Positions 18,628 to 27,724 are shown, numbered from the stretch's first letter. The stretch: 54,246 nucleotides of DNA from Calothrix sp. CSU_2_0 (GCA_012034595.1 JAAUPE010000036.1:1-54246), one strand, 5' to 3'. The notes: a model not told the origin generated them from the letters alone. A program made the numbers and translations.

Positions 18628-20004
18628 ATGCTCGAAGGTTCAATACTACAAAAGCTCGAAACATCCCACCGTCAAAGTAAACGACCAATTCGATTTGGGG
18701 TGTACTTTAAAAACACGCTGGTTGCCTTATGTCACGCTCTCGAAGACCATATTCTCAGCCATGATGACTCACCTCTAGTAATTACAGCCTTCCAGCAGGG
18801 TAAATGGTATCTCCAAGAAGCCGATCGCTATGCAGATATTGCTAAAATCGCCAAACAAGTCGTAATTATGGCTGCTCCTGATAGCGGTTGGGCAGAACAC
18901 CCCACCAGTCAATTACCAAATGTGGATTTGGTAGGGTTAAAACCAGAAGATGCAGTATCGGAAGAATGGCATTTAATTATTCTGTCACCTAAATACACAG
19001 CAATGGTACTTTGTCAAGAAATTAGTCATGCTGATTATGGGGTAGCAGGTCAACCGGAAGCGGATTTAGAGCGGAAATTTTATGGGTTGTGGACATTTGA
19101 GCCAGAATTAGTTAAGGAAACAGCCCAGATAGCCATTTCTCACATCAACAAATACAAACCCGAATTAGCCAAAAAACTGACTGAATATCAAAACGGAATG
19201 CGATCGCACTTAGCTACAAGCGAAGATTTGGGTGCAGTTGTCAGCCGTGTTGTCGATTACCTGCAAACTGGACAGAAAAATACCACTCATCAGATTTTAG
19301 ACCGTAACTTGGTTTCCAACGAAATTCAAGCTTTTTTACGGATGGCACAAATAATGGATGCAGCCGATATTAATAATCCCATGGCAGCATCTGAGGTGGT
19401 TGCAATTACTGAAACAATCTGTCAACTATTAGACTTACCCGCTTGGCAAATTAAGCGATCGCGTCTGGCAGCATTATTGCATCGATTAGACCCATTACAA
19501 CGTGCCGAAAGTCTTCTCCCGGCTGGAAGTGCCCATCGTTACCAAGATGATGCACCAAATATTGCCCCTTCTTGCCCGCTAGTACCGGGGGCACAAGTAC
19601 TACGAACCATGCCGAGATTGCGTGCCGTAGCACAAATTATTACCCACCAAACAGAATCATGGGATGGTACGGGGGAACCCGCAAATTTGGCAGGTGACGA
19701 AATTCCTTTAGAATCGAGGATTTTGGCATTAGCGGCAGACTTTCAATACCGGGTAAATCAAAAGAAGAAAGCTGCAAATCTGGGTCAAGAAGAAATCTTT
19801 GCCCAAGCTTTAGAAGAGTGTAAACGAGAACAATCGACACGTTTCGACCCTAAACTGGTGGAAACCTTAAGTTTACTGGTTATGGGACTACAACAGGGGT
19901 TAGAACTGCCACTGATGACGGCTAAAGTCACTTCGGGAATGTGGTTGCTCGATTCTCGATTGGAGAGTGAGGGGAAGACTGGTTTAGAGGTTGGTAGTCA
20001 TTAA
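18628..20004 (+). CDS. DICT-like sensory protein with degenerate HD-GYP-like domain
   Basis: A 458-residue soluble protein. Residues about 1-150 resemble the DICT sensory domain found with diguanylate cyclases and two-component proteins in cyanobacteria. Residues about 220-430 resemble an HD-GYP phosphodiesterase: LAALLHRLDPLQ stands where HDIGK is expected, and HQTESWDGTGEPANLAGDEI with PLESRILALAADF matches the C-terminal half. The signature GYP reads GEP and the HD pair reads HR, so metal binding and c-di-GMP hydrolysis are probably lost. I infer a signalling adaptor or c-di-GMP/nucleotide sensor rather than an enzyme. It stands as a single gene. Confidence 0.6.
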   Translation: MLEGSILQKLETSHRQSKRPIRFGVYFKNTLVALCHALEDHILSHDDSPLVITAFQQGKWYLQEADRYADIAKIAKQVVIMAAPDSGWAEHPTSQLPNVDLVGLKPEDAVSEEWHLIILSPKYTAMVLCQEISHADYGVAGQPEADLERKFYGLWTFEPELVKETAQIAISHINKYKPELAKKLTEYQNGMRSHLATSEDLGAVVSRVVDYLQTGQKNTTHQILDRNLVSNEIQAFLRMAQIMDAADINNPMAASEVVAITETICQLLDLPAWQIKRSRLAALLHRLDPLQRAESLLPAGSAHRYQDDAPNIAPSCPLVPGAQVLRTMPRLRAVAQIITHQTESWDGTGEPANLAGDEIPLESRILALAADFQYRVNQKKKAANLGQEEIFAQALEECKREQSTRFDPKLVETLSLLVMGLQQGLELPLMTAKVTSGMWLLDSRLESEGKTGLEVGSH

Positions 20005-20096
20005 AAATATCAAGATAATCATCTCATGCGAAGGCGTAGAGACGGGAAGAAAAAGCTTGCGTCTTTATGTCTTTGGTGTAAAACATTCTAAAATTT

Positions 20097-20738
20097 ATGA
20101 ACATAAACGAAATTCGGACTGGAACTCTCAAAAATCTACCTGGTAGTAATTTAGAAGATGAGGATTTATCAAACCTCGATTTAACCCGCATAAATTTGGC
20201 TGGTGCGAACCTGGTTGGTGTTAATTTTGCAGCATCAAAACTTGAAGGTGGACGTTTGGAAGGTGCTAATTTAATGGGTGCAAACCTCCAAGGAAGCGAT
20301 TTACGGGCAAATTTAATGGGTGCAAATCTGATGCAAGCTGATTTAACAGGTGCGGATTTGCGCGGTAGCAATTTACGTGGTGCTAATTTTATGGGGGCAA
20401 CATTAAGTGATGGTTCCCTTGCTGGTGCATTTTTGAGTGGTGCGAATTTGATGAATGTGAATCTACAGGGGGTTGATTTACGCGGTGCAGATTTGCGTGG
20501 TGCAAATCTTACGGGGGCAAATCTTAAGGGTGCAGATATGAGTCGTGCAGATTTGCAGGGTGCTTTGTTGAGTGAAGCTAATTTGGAAGAGGCTGATTTG
20601 CGGGGTGCTAATTTAGCGGGGGCTAATTTTACTGGGGCTAATTTACTTTGTGCGGAATTGGAAGGGGCTAATTTAAGTGGGGTCAATTTGGAAAGAGCTT
20701 GTTTGTTGGGTACTGCGATGGTTGAGAAGGTTGGTTAG
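20097..20738 (+). CDS. Pentapeptide-repeat protein
   Basis: A 213-residue protein made almost entirely of A(D/N)LXX repeats (about 37 units from residue 28 on). This predicts a quadrilateral right-handed beta-helix of about nine turns. It has no signal peptide or membrane segment, so it should be cytoplasmic. At SDLR-ANLM (about residue 67-74) one unit has only four residues, which breaks the register. The function is unknown; some pentapeptide proteins mimic DNA and bind gyrase, but nothing here shows that. Near-identical 9-bp motifs (ATCATCTCA) lie on both sides of the gene. Confidence 0.75.
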   Translation: MNINEIRTGTLKNLPGSNLEDEDLSNLDLTRINLAGANLVGVNFAASKLEGGRLEGANLMGANLQGSDLRANLMGANLMQADLTGADLRGSNLRGANFMGATLSDGSLAGAFLSGANLMNVNLQGVDLRGADLRGANLTGANLKGADMSRADLQGALLSEANLEEADLRGANLAGANFTGANLLCAELEGANLSGVNLERACLLGTAMVEKVG

Positions 20739-20742
20739 GTCG

Positions 20743-20751
20743 ATCATCTCA
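20743..20751 (+). repeat. Downstream copy of a short direct repeat flanking the pentapeptide gene
   Basis: ATCATCTCA at 20743-20751 matches 20018-20026. Both copies are followed after two bases by a similar CGA(A)GGCG-AG stretch. The pair brackets the 20097-20738 gene. Confidence 0.35.
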
Positions 20752-20911
20752 CTTCGAGGCGCAGTCAGGAATACAAGAATGGTCTTCGCGTTTTTGGTAT
20801 TTCCTTTTAATTACTAAATTAATTAGTAATATAAGTGACTGATTAATCTAGTTGGAATTACTCAAATATTTTCGCATCAGTTTGTGCCAAGCTTGATAAA
20901 CTATTATATCA

Positions 20912-22039
20912 ATGTATATCATGGCACAAAAAACTAAACAAAAATTACTGAAACAACTTAAATGGGGAATTGCTACGTTTGTAGTTGTCGCGATTCCCAT
21001 AGTTGTACCTTTGTCACCCACATTTGCGAATAATGAAAATAGCTCGGTAACGGTCGAAAATGGACCAGTAGCACCAAGTATTAAGAATATCCGCTACAAA
21101 ATTCCAGTAAAATTTAATCATGGTTCAGAATTTGCGGAAGGATTAGCACCTGTTAAAATTGGTAATAAGTACGGTTTTATTAATAAGGGTGGTAAACTCA
21201 TTATTCAAGCTAATTTTGCCGAAGTTTGGGCTTTTTCTGACGGTTTAGCAGCAGTGAAATTCGATTCAAAATGGGGTTATATCAACAGAAGAGGTAGATT
21301 TGTTATTCAACCACAATTTGATGAAGCGAATCTATTTGATGAAGGTTTAGCATCGGTAAAAGTTGGGAATAAATACGGGTTTATTAATAAAAAAGGTAAG
21401 CTTGTCATTCAACCACAATTTGATGCGATCGCTTCGTATAACTTTGTTAACGCATCTTCGTTTGTAGAGGAATTAGCATCGGTAAAGATTGGTGAAAAAT
21501 ACGGGTTTATCAACAAAAAGGGAGAATTAAAGATTCCTGCCCAATTTGAAGAAACTTTTTTCTTTAAAGATGGTTTAGCAGCAGTAAAGGTTGATGGAAA
21601 ATGGGGTTTTATTAATAAACAAGGTAAATTTGCTATTCAACCTCAGTATGATTCTGCTAATTTCTTTCGGGAAGAATTAACATCTGTGAAAATTGGTGAT
21701 AAATATGGTTTTATTAATAAGCAAGGTAAACTCGTCATTGCAGCTAAATTCGATGCTGCAACTCAATTTCAAGAAGAGTTAGCAAGGGTAAAAATTGGTG
21801 ATAAATACGGCTATATCAACCACAATGGTGATTTTGTTATTGAGCCAAAATATGCAGATGCGACGGTTTTTTCTGAAGGATTAGCACAGGTTAAAATTGC
21901 TTCAAAATGGGGTTATATCAATAAGAATGGTGAATTAGTCATTGAACCTCAATTTGATGAGGTCAGGCATTTTTCTGAAGGATTATCTAATGTTTGTGTT
22001 AGTAATAAATGTGGTTTTATTCGCAATCCATTAGAATAA
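20912..22039 (+). CDS. Exported WG-repeat protein
   Basis: A 375-residue protein with an N-terminal signal peptide (hydrophobic core about residues 21-36, likely cleavage after TFA). Nine WG-type repeats follow, each with a K(W/Y)G(F/Y)IN core and an F-x-E-(G/E)-L-A-x-VK segment, at a period of about 36-40 residues. In the last repeat the core is KCGFI. WG repeats probably form a beta-sheet repeat fold; their molecular function is not known. The product is likely periplasmic or secreted. ATG codons at 20912 and 20921 are both possible starts. It is monocistronic. Confidence 0.8.
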   Translation: MYIMAQKTKQKLLKQLKWGIATFVVVAIPIVVPLSPTFANNENSSVTVENGPVAPSIKNIRYKIPVKFNHGSEFAEGLAPVKIGNKYGFINKGGKLIIQANFAEVWAFSDGLAAVKFDSKWGYINRRGRFVIQPQFDEANLFDEGLASVKVGNKYGFINKKGKLVIQPQFDAIASYNFVNASSFVEELASVKIGEKYGFINKKGELKIPAQFEETFFFKDGLAAVKVDGKWGFINKQGKFAIQPQYDSANFFREELTSVKIGDKYGFINKQGKLVIAAKFDAATQFQEELARVKIGDKYGYINHNGDFVIEPKYADATVFSEGLAQVKIASKWGYINKNGELVIEPQFDEVRHFSEGLSNVCVSNKCGFIRNPLE

Positions 22040-22181
22040 TTTTTTTAATTTGTTATGTTCTTACTTATCTCGTTCCCATGCTTGGTGTGGGAACAGATGA
22101 GAGGATTTTTAGTTTCTGCGATAATATATGACTTACCCGCGTTTATCTGCAGTTTCACCTCTTATTCACCTTGGACTAAAC

Positions 22182-23015
22182 TCAATTACGCGAAAAAGTT
22201 AAATATTTTCCCCACATCCAGAAAGTCAAAATTAATAAAAAACTTAACCCAATTATTCCAGCAAGAGGATTCTCATTGACACCAGTCACCCAAACTGGAA
22301 CATTACCTGTATATTGAATCAATTTCCCCACATTCACAACATACCAACCCCAAACTAATCCTGCATGAATCCCAATCGATAAACCCAAACGTCCCCGACA
22401 AAGACGTTTTGCCCAAATACAAGTTAATGCTAGCAGTAATAAACCAAAAAATTGCGGTGAAGTCCGAATTATCTCTGGGATAGGCTTAATAAAGTGGGAC
22501 ACTGGAAACAGAATTGCAACACCCCAAAGTACTATACTCGGTTTATAGTCGCGTTCCAATTCGTCATATATCCAGCCTCGAAATAATAATTCCTCCGCTA
22601 ACCCCGTACCCAAAGCTGTAGGAATTGCTTCTAAGATAAGTTTGATTACAGATGTACTCGGTTTTTGCCATTCCAACCATCCGAATCCACCTTGAATCAA
22701 AAATAACAATTCAATACTAATTAAACCGATCGCTAAACCCCGGATGAATTCAACACCATTTTTACGGGTAAATTCCAAGCCAATATGACTGTATATGTAG
22801 GGTTCCTGGTGAACTACTTTACCCCAATGAGGCAGGAAAATAAAAAATGCGATCGCCAGCAATCCCATTGTTAAAATAGTAACTAAATTAGAATCTTCAA
22901 TAAGTAAATATATCGGTATGGAAATAGGCAGCCACACCACTAGTAAGCACGACAGGAAAGCAATTATGCGGATAGGGGCTGGACGAGAGGCTAATTTGCC
23001 TAAGCTAATTTTCAT
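22182..23015 (-). CDS. CPBP family intramembrane glutamic protease
   Basis: A 277-residue membrane protein with about seven or eight hydrophobic segments and the three Abi/CPBP motifs: EELLFRG at 141-147, FPVSHF at about 170-175, and GIHAGLVW near 215. These contain the catalytic Glu pair, Arg and His residues of Rce1-like proteases. Bacterial members are linked to CAAX-like processing, bacteriocin self-immunity or unknown tasks. In cyanobacteria several copies exist per genome. The substrate is unknown. Its start codon overlaps one arm of a 13-bp inverted repeat that spans the gap to clpS. Confidence 0.85.
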   Translation of the reverse strand: MKISLGKLASRPAPIRIIAFLSCLLVVWLPISIPIYLLIEDSNLVTILTMGLLAIAFFIFLPHWGKVVHQEPYIYSHIGLEFTRKNGVEFIRGLAIGLISIELLFLIQGGFGWLEWQKPSTSVIKLILEAIPTALGTGLAEELLFRGWIYDELERDYKPSIVLWGVAILFPVSHFIKPIPEIIRTSPQFFGLLLLALTCIWAKRLCRGRLGLSIGIHAGLVWGWYVVNVGKLIQYTGNVPVWVTGVNENPLAGIIGLSFLLILTFWMWGKYLTFSRN

Positions 23016-23143
23016 ACCAAGTTTCTCAGTATCTCTTGAAGAAATGATTTTAAAACCATTGGGTTAAATTTGGCTGTTTGCATCTTCAAGAAGATTATTT
23101 TGCTTTTATTACATTAATTCAACTCTGACGGAAACTTGGTATG
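23013..23143. repeat. 131-bp element with 13-bp terminal inverted repeats (MITE-like)
   Basis: CATACCAAGTTTC at 23013-23025 is repeated in perfect inverted form at 23131-23143. A second inverted pair, CTTGAAGA (23035-23042) and TCTTCAAG (23083-23090), lies inside. The left arm contains the start codon of the protease gene. No clear target duplication is visible. It may be a small non-autonomous mobile repeat or a long regulatory hairpin. Confidence 0.45.
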
Positions 23144-23155
23144 CAGGGTTTCTGT

Positions 23156-23437
23156 TTATTCGTCGGGTTCTATAGAACTGCTTAAACCTTTTTCTTTTAA
23201 GGTTTCGCAATAAAATTCGGCATGTTCCTGGGCACAAGTAATAACTAGGGCAATACCATTACTGTGAGCTTCCATCATAATACTGACAGCTTGCGGTTGA
23301 CTGAGACTTGGGACTGTGGTGATTAGAGTTTGCACCACATACTCCATCGAGTTGTAGTCGTCGTTATGAAGTAAAACGCGATACCGAGGAGCTATCTTTT
23401 TAGTTGTTGAAGGCTTTTGAATAGTTTCGACTGACAC
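23156..23437 (-). CDS. clpS: ATP-dependent Clp protease adaptor ClpS
   Basis: A 93-residue protein. After a Ser/Thr/Lys-rich N-terminus, YRVLLHNDDYNSMEYVVQTL is the ClpS signature; the Asn-Asp-Asp loop and the Met/Tyr helix bind N-end-rule substrates. The C-terminal half has the AHSNGIALVITC and EHAEFYCETL segments, which match the Clp-ATPase contact region. It delivers substrates to ClpC. Cyanobacteria have two ClpS types; I cannot tell which this is. It is followed by the inverted-repeat element and the CPBP gene on the same strand. Confidence 0.92.
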   Translation of the reverse strand: MSVETIQKPSTTKKIAPRYRVLLHNDDYNSMEYVVQTLITTVPSLSQPQAVSIMMEAHSNGIALVITCAQEHAEFYCETLKEKGLSSSIEPDE

Positions 23438-24011
23438 GGTTCTCTACTAGGAAAGTTTTTTTATGACTACAGAAGAGCCTTTGCTCAAAATTTTTGAACA
23501 GTTGTAGATTTATTCTATAACATTAGATTACAAATGCTAGCAATGGTAAAATTATTATTCCTTTCGGTTGACTATACCAAAAGGTAGAAATCTTGGCTGT
23601 TTTTGAATGGGATACGCTTGGGCTTTGGGTTTTGGGCATTAGGCATTAATAATTATTTCAACTTCTGGTTTGCCACTACTCAAAATTTAGTAGGTTTGCA
23701 ATTGGGTTTTAGCCTTTTTTTTTATAGTCTTGAAATAAGCGGCTTGACAAATAAAAAATCACCAATCTACATGTCCAATTGGTAGGGTGGGTTACGATAA
23801 TAGCCCGTAACCCACAATTGTCTATTGGGTAAGTTATTTTTTGGTGTTCCCTGAGAGCGCTGAAGCGCAACTACAGACTTTAGATTAGTTATCATAACTA
23901 ATATAATGGAGTATTAGTAGGGCGTAGCAAAAATAAACCAATTATTTCAAAATAGTAAAAAGCTTATATTATCAACACCATACCTTCTGCCTTTTGCCTT
24001 CTCAGCAAACT
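23438..24011. other. Intergenic region with a hairpin repeat
   Basis: About 570 bases between clpS (minus) and a small hypothetical gene (plus). A 60-codon plus-strand frame (23603-23785) is low-complexity and not supported. The only clear structure is the GTGGGTTACG hairpin at 23787-23815. Confidence 0.4.
23787..23815. repeat. GTGGGTTACG palindromic repeat
   Basis: GTGGGTTACG (23787-23796) and its perfect complement (23806-23815) are separated by 9 bases. This is a common type of intergenic palindrome in cyanobacteria. Confidence 0.55.
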
Positions 24012-24365
24012 ATGGATAACAACCCAAATTTCCAATCGGGACAAATTTTATATTTAGAATGCGAATGCTCTCGTTTATATACAGAACTGATTCAAGTTGT
24101 TGTTTCTCGCCAACTTTGCTGGGTACGTCCATTATTACTAGTAAACTTAACCCAGGAAATTCCATTGGTTAATGATTTGCGTGATGCAAACGATATATTA
24201 TGGTCTATAAATTCATTTTATGCAGCTTTAGACACCGATGCAATCGAGTTTTTAAGTCAAGTGATTATTAAACAACCAAAGCCAGAACTCGAAGGAATCG
24301 CCAAACAGCAGCTAAATCAATTTATTCAAAAATTATGGCAATCTTCCCAAGCCAAACTCACATAA
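24012..24365 (+). CDS. Hypothetical protein, 117 residues
   Basis: A soluble protein, MDNNPNFQSGQILYLECECSR at its start, with a beta-rich first half and a helical second half ending LNQFIQKLWQSSQAKL. The first ATG (24012) is preferred over the TTG 18 bases upstream. I do not recognise the family, though its composition and length resemble conserved small cyanobacterial proteins of unknown role. No ribosome-binding site is obvious. Confidence 0.55.
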   Translation: MDNNPNFQSGQILYLECECSRLYTELIQVVVSRQLCWVRPLLLVNLTQEIPLVNDLRDANDILWSINSFYAALDTDAIEFLSQVIIKQPKPELEGIAKQQLNQFIQKLWQSSQAKLT

Positions 24366-24510
24366 ATGCTGTGAAGCGATCGCATTTATATATCGTCGAT
24401 TCTATTCCTAAGTAATACATCAAAATTCGTCAAAATCATCAAATTTATACCTAAGTAAAACCAACTCGATCGCAAACTAACAAGTTCAAAATTTCACCCT
24501 CAAAATCCAA

Positions 24511-24705
24511 TCAACGACTAGAAATTAACCGGATTCTTCCAGCATCCATTTCTGCCATTAACAATTCCAACGCTTCGTAATCAACGTCAGAAATATAACC
24601 CATAGCTGTCAGCTCATAATTTATTTCATTCTCAATCTCTGGAGTTAGTTGTTTTATATCCAAAGCCTTTTCTACCAATTGACGGATAGCATATTTTGTT
24701 TCCAT
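24511..24705 (-). CDS. Small acidic hypothetical protein, 64 residues
   Basis: A short acidic, helical protein starting METKYAIRQLVEKALD. It has a plausible purine-rich AGG leader and a good ATG, and the composition is protein-like (LTPEIENEINYEL). I do not recognise a family; small proteins of this kind are frequent in filamentous cyanobacteria. It is convergent with the gene at 24012. Confidence 0.5.
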   Translation of the reverse strand: METKYAIRQLVEKALDIKQLTPEIENEINYELTAMGYISDVDYEALELLMAEMDAGRIRLISSR

Positions 24706-25186
24706 AATCTCAAACCTAAACTTTTTCCATAGTAATTATCCCAGGTGCGACTAGGTATAAAATGTGATACATTTATCTTTTTATTTGTGATTGCGATCGC
24801 AGTTATTGAGTGATTTAATCCACCCCCAAGATACTATATCTACGGGTGTAAGCAAAACCAAAAGTTAACATTTCCCAATTACAGTGAAAGTCTCGCAAAA
24901 CCAGCCAATCCATCGCGAAAGATTGGGTTAATTCGCCATTAAATTCAGATTAAGCGACAGCAGTTTATTTCGACTGTGTTATTCTTGGTCGAATGGCAAG
25001 TAGAAAAAGTATCTTTAAATACAGTTTCTCCAATGGTTATAAGAATCTTTAAACTAAAACCATCAAGTAGTAAAGATTCAGCAAAGAGATGTCAGACAAA
25101 TGGTCGATGTCAGGGAAAACAGTTTATGGTCAAATACATCTATCTTTAAAGTTTGAAGACTTTAAATAGGTAAATAGGAAATAATT
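24706..25186. other. Intergenic region upstream of the STAS gene
   Basis: About 480 bases. One HIP1 site and a small hairpin (CCAATC...GATTGG near 24907-24928) are visible. It should carry the promoters of the 64-residue gene and of the STAS gene. No gene or tRNA is supported. Confidence 0.4.
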
Positions 25187-25519
25187 ATGCAAGCAGTACT
25201 TAGTCAAACGAAATTTACAACAGTAGCTCCTCAAGGTAGCTTGAACGCGGCAAATGCTTTAGAATTTGAACGCGACTTGACAACAGCCTTGAGACATGAT
25301 GGAGTTCAAGCTTTATTGGTAAACCTCAAACATGTTGAATCCTTCGACAGCGCTGGTTTAATGGCACTAGTCTCAGCTCTCAAACTTGCACAAGCTCTAA
25401 ACAAGCGCTTTTGTCTCTGTTCTGTCTCACCAGCACAGCGAATAATTTTTGAACTGACCCAACTCGATCGCGTATTTGAGATATTAGATTCTGAAACTGA
25501 ATTAGGAAAACTAGATTAA
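25187..25519 (+). CDS. STAS-domain anti-sigma-factor antagonist-like protein
   Basis: A 110-residue single-domain STAS protein. The conserved loop is ESFDSAGLMALVSAL (51-65); Ser55 after the Asp is the phosphorylation site of SpoIIAA-like antagonists. Such proteins are switched by a serine kinase and a PP2C phosphatase and control anti-sigma factors or other partners. No kinase or phosphatase lies nearby, so the partner is unknown. An AGGAAAT ribosome-binding site precedes the ATG. Confidence 0.85.
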   Translation: MQAVLSQTKFTTVAPQGSLNAANALEFERDLTTALRHDGVQALLVNLKHVESFDSAGLMALVSALKLAQALNKRFCLCSVSPAQRIIFELTQLDRVFEILDSETELGKLD

Positions 25520-25690
25520 GTGTAGGATGAGAAAACCATTTGGTGTCGCGACAGTTTCACCCCCAACCACATAAAGCAAAAATACCAACCAGTATTAAAA
25601 GGGAAATTTGAGATATCTCAACATCCCCAATAAATGCTAAGTTGGAGGTGAATCGCCGTAACTTTTAAACTAGCTAGAAGATAGCGAGAC

Positions 25691-27724
25691 GTGGCTGTTG
25701 CAGTACAAAAATTAATTACATCGGATATTCTCAAGCCAGCACGTTACTTAGGTAACGAACTCGGCGCATTTCACAAACCTTGGCACCAAGCTGAGGTTCG
25801 CTGGGTATTAACCTATCCAGAAATTTACGAGGTTGGTGCATCAAATTTAGGGCATATTATCCTCTATAACATCTTGAATGCCCAACCCAGACAATTGTGC
25901 GATCGCGCTTACTTACCAGCACCCGATTTAGCAACCAAACTCCGGGCAACCGAAACACCTTTGTTTGCCGTCGAATCGAAGCGATCGCTACTTGAATTTG
26001 ATATTTTGGGCTTTAGCCTCAGTTACGAGCTAGGAGCCACAAATATCCTAGAAATGCTTGATTTAGCAGGCATTCCCCTGACTGGGAAAGAACGGGATGC
26101 TGGAAATTACCCCCTGATTTTCGCAGGTGGTCAAACAGCAACATCAAATCCCGAACCATACAGCGACTTCTTCGATTTTATCGCCTTGGGTGACGGCGAA
26201 GAACTTTTACCGGAAATCGGTTTAGTTTTGGAAGAAGGTAAAGCCAACTGTTTGAGTCGCGAAGAGTTACTACTCGATTTGGCACAAATACCTGGTGTCT
26301 ACGTACCCAAATTCTATAACTCAGCCCCCGATGGCTCAGTTTACCCAAATCGTCCTAACGTACCCAAAAGAATTTTACGCCGGGTCGCAACCCCAATTCC
26401 AGCATACTCAATCGGACTAGTTCCCTACGTTGAAACTGTCCACGACCGCTTGACAATTGAGATACGTCGTGGTTGTACACGCGGATGTCGTTTCTGCCAG
26501 CCAGGAATGCTGACCCGTCCAGCCCGCGATGTCGAACCCGATCAAGTTGTGGAAGCCATCACCAAGGGAATGAGGGACACTGGTTATAACGAGTTTTCCT
26601 TACTATCCCTATCTTGTTCCGATTATCTAGCCCTGCCAGCAGTAGGGATGGAAATTAAAAATCGTTTAAAAGATGAAAATATAACGCTTTCGTTGCCCAG
26701 TCAAAGGGTAGATCGATTTGACGAAAATATTGCCAATATATTGGGTGGAACGCGACAAGGTAGTTTAACCTTTGCCCCAGAAGCCGGAACGCAACGGATG
26801 CGCGATATTGTCAATAAAGGTTTAACCAACGAAGAATTATTACGCGGAGTCAAAACAGCTTGGGAACAAGGCTGGGACAAAATTAAGCTTTATTTCATGA
26901 TTGGTTTACCCGGTGAAACCGATATCGATGTTTTAGGCATCGTTGAAACAGTGGCTTGGTTGCAACAGGAATGTCGAGGCAGAGGTAGAAAACCGTTAAA
27001 CTTTAACCTCACAATTTCTAATTTCACCCCCAAACCCCATACACCATTTCAATGGCACTCCGTAGCCACATCCGAATTTGAACGCAAGCAAAAATTATTG
27101 CGTCGCGAATTTCGCAACCTACGCGGCGTAAAAGTCAACTATACCGACGTTCGGATTTCCGCAATGGAAGACTTTATCGGACGAGGCGATCGCACCTTGG
27201 GTACAGTTGTCAAAAGAGCTTGGGAACTAGGTGCTGGCATGGATTCCTGGTATGAAAGCGCAGATAAAGCTTTTGCTGCTTGGGAACAAGCGATTTCCGA
27301 AGCTGGTAAAATTTGGAAATATCGCCAAGTCGAAAATGGCGAGTGGAATTTATTTAGCGATCGAGAATTAGGAGGACAGGAACGACAAGAAAGCAATATT
27401 GCCCACTCAGACAGTCCCGTACAGACGACCCGGCGGGTCGTCTCTCCCCACTCCCTCAACAACCCCCTCCCCTGGGACCACATCGACACAGGCATCGAAA
27501 AAAATGGCTCCAAGAAGACTTACAACGTGCCCTTGAAGCCGCAACAGTTCCCGATTGCTCCTTTGAAGGATGTTCTCACTGCGGAGTTTGTGGAACCGAT
27601 TTTGGTCATAATATCGTCATCCCAGCCCTGCCAATTCCCGAATTTGCTGGTGATTTTGTCCCCAATACTAACAAAGTTCAGCGCCTACGGATTTGGTTTG
27701 GTAAACTCGGTGACATGTCATTAG
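25691..27724 (+). CDS. TIGR03960-type B12-binding-like radical SAM protein, frameshifted near its end
   Basis: Starts at a GTG. Residues 1-230 form the B12-binding-like N-terminal region, then the radical SAM core with the CTRGCRFC [4Fe-4S] motif (262-269). It continues in frame to DHIDTGIEK near residue 605. There the A7 run at 27498-27504 is one A short: an eighth A would read ...IEKKWLQEDLQRALEAATVPD, a Cys-rich CSFEGCSHCGVCG segment, and run straight into the DUF2344 region at 27715. The last about 70 residues of this frame are therefore out-of-frame noise. In related cyanobacteria the two parts are, as I recall, one polypeptide of about 880 residues. The biological reaction is unknown. 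Confidence 0.85.
   Translation: MAVAVQKLITSDILKPARYLGNELGAFHKPWHQAEVRWVLTYPEIYEVGASNLGHIILYNILNAQPRQLCDRAYLPAPDLATKLRATETPLFAVESKRSLLEFDILGFSLSYELGATNILEMLDLAGIPLTGKERDAGNYPLIFAGGQTATSNPEPYSDFFDFIALGDGEELLPEIGLVLEEGKANCLSREELLLDLAQIPGVYVPKFYNSAPDGSVYPNRPNVPKRILRRVATPIPAYSIGLVPYVETVHDRLTIEIRRGCTRGCRFCQPGMLTRPARDVEPDQVVEAITKGMRDTGYNEFSLLSLSCSDYLALPAVGMEIKNRLKDENITLSLPSQRVDRFDENIANILGGTRQGSLTFAPEAGTQRMRDIVNKGLTNEELLRGVKTAWEQGWDKIKLYFMIGLPGETDIDVLGIVETVAWLQQECRGRGRKPLNFNLTISNFTPKPHTPFQWHSVATSEFERKQKLLRREFRNLRGVKVNYTDVRISAMEDFIGRGDRTLGTVVKRAWELGAGMDSWYESADKAFAAWEQAISEAGKIWKYRQVENGEWNLFSDRELGGQERQESNIAHSDSPVQTTRRVVSPHSLNNPLPWDHIDTGIEKNGSKKTYNVPLKPQQFPIAPLKDVLTAEFVEPILVIISSSQPCQFPNLLVILSPILTKFSAYGFGLVNSVTCH
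27423..27443. repeat. Perfect hairpin inside the radical SAM gene
   Basis: AGACGACCC (27423-27431) and its perfect complement (27435-27443) are separated by GGC. The segment encodes QTTRRVVSPH, in a region that looks like a poorly conserved linker, and may be a small repeat insertion. Confidence 0.5.

Noticed and set aside
27139-27513. 124-codon minus-strand frame within the radical SAM gene
   Set aside because: It lies opposite a well-supported coding region and shows no family features; it is a shadow of codon bias.
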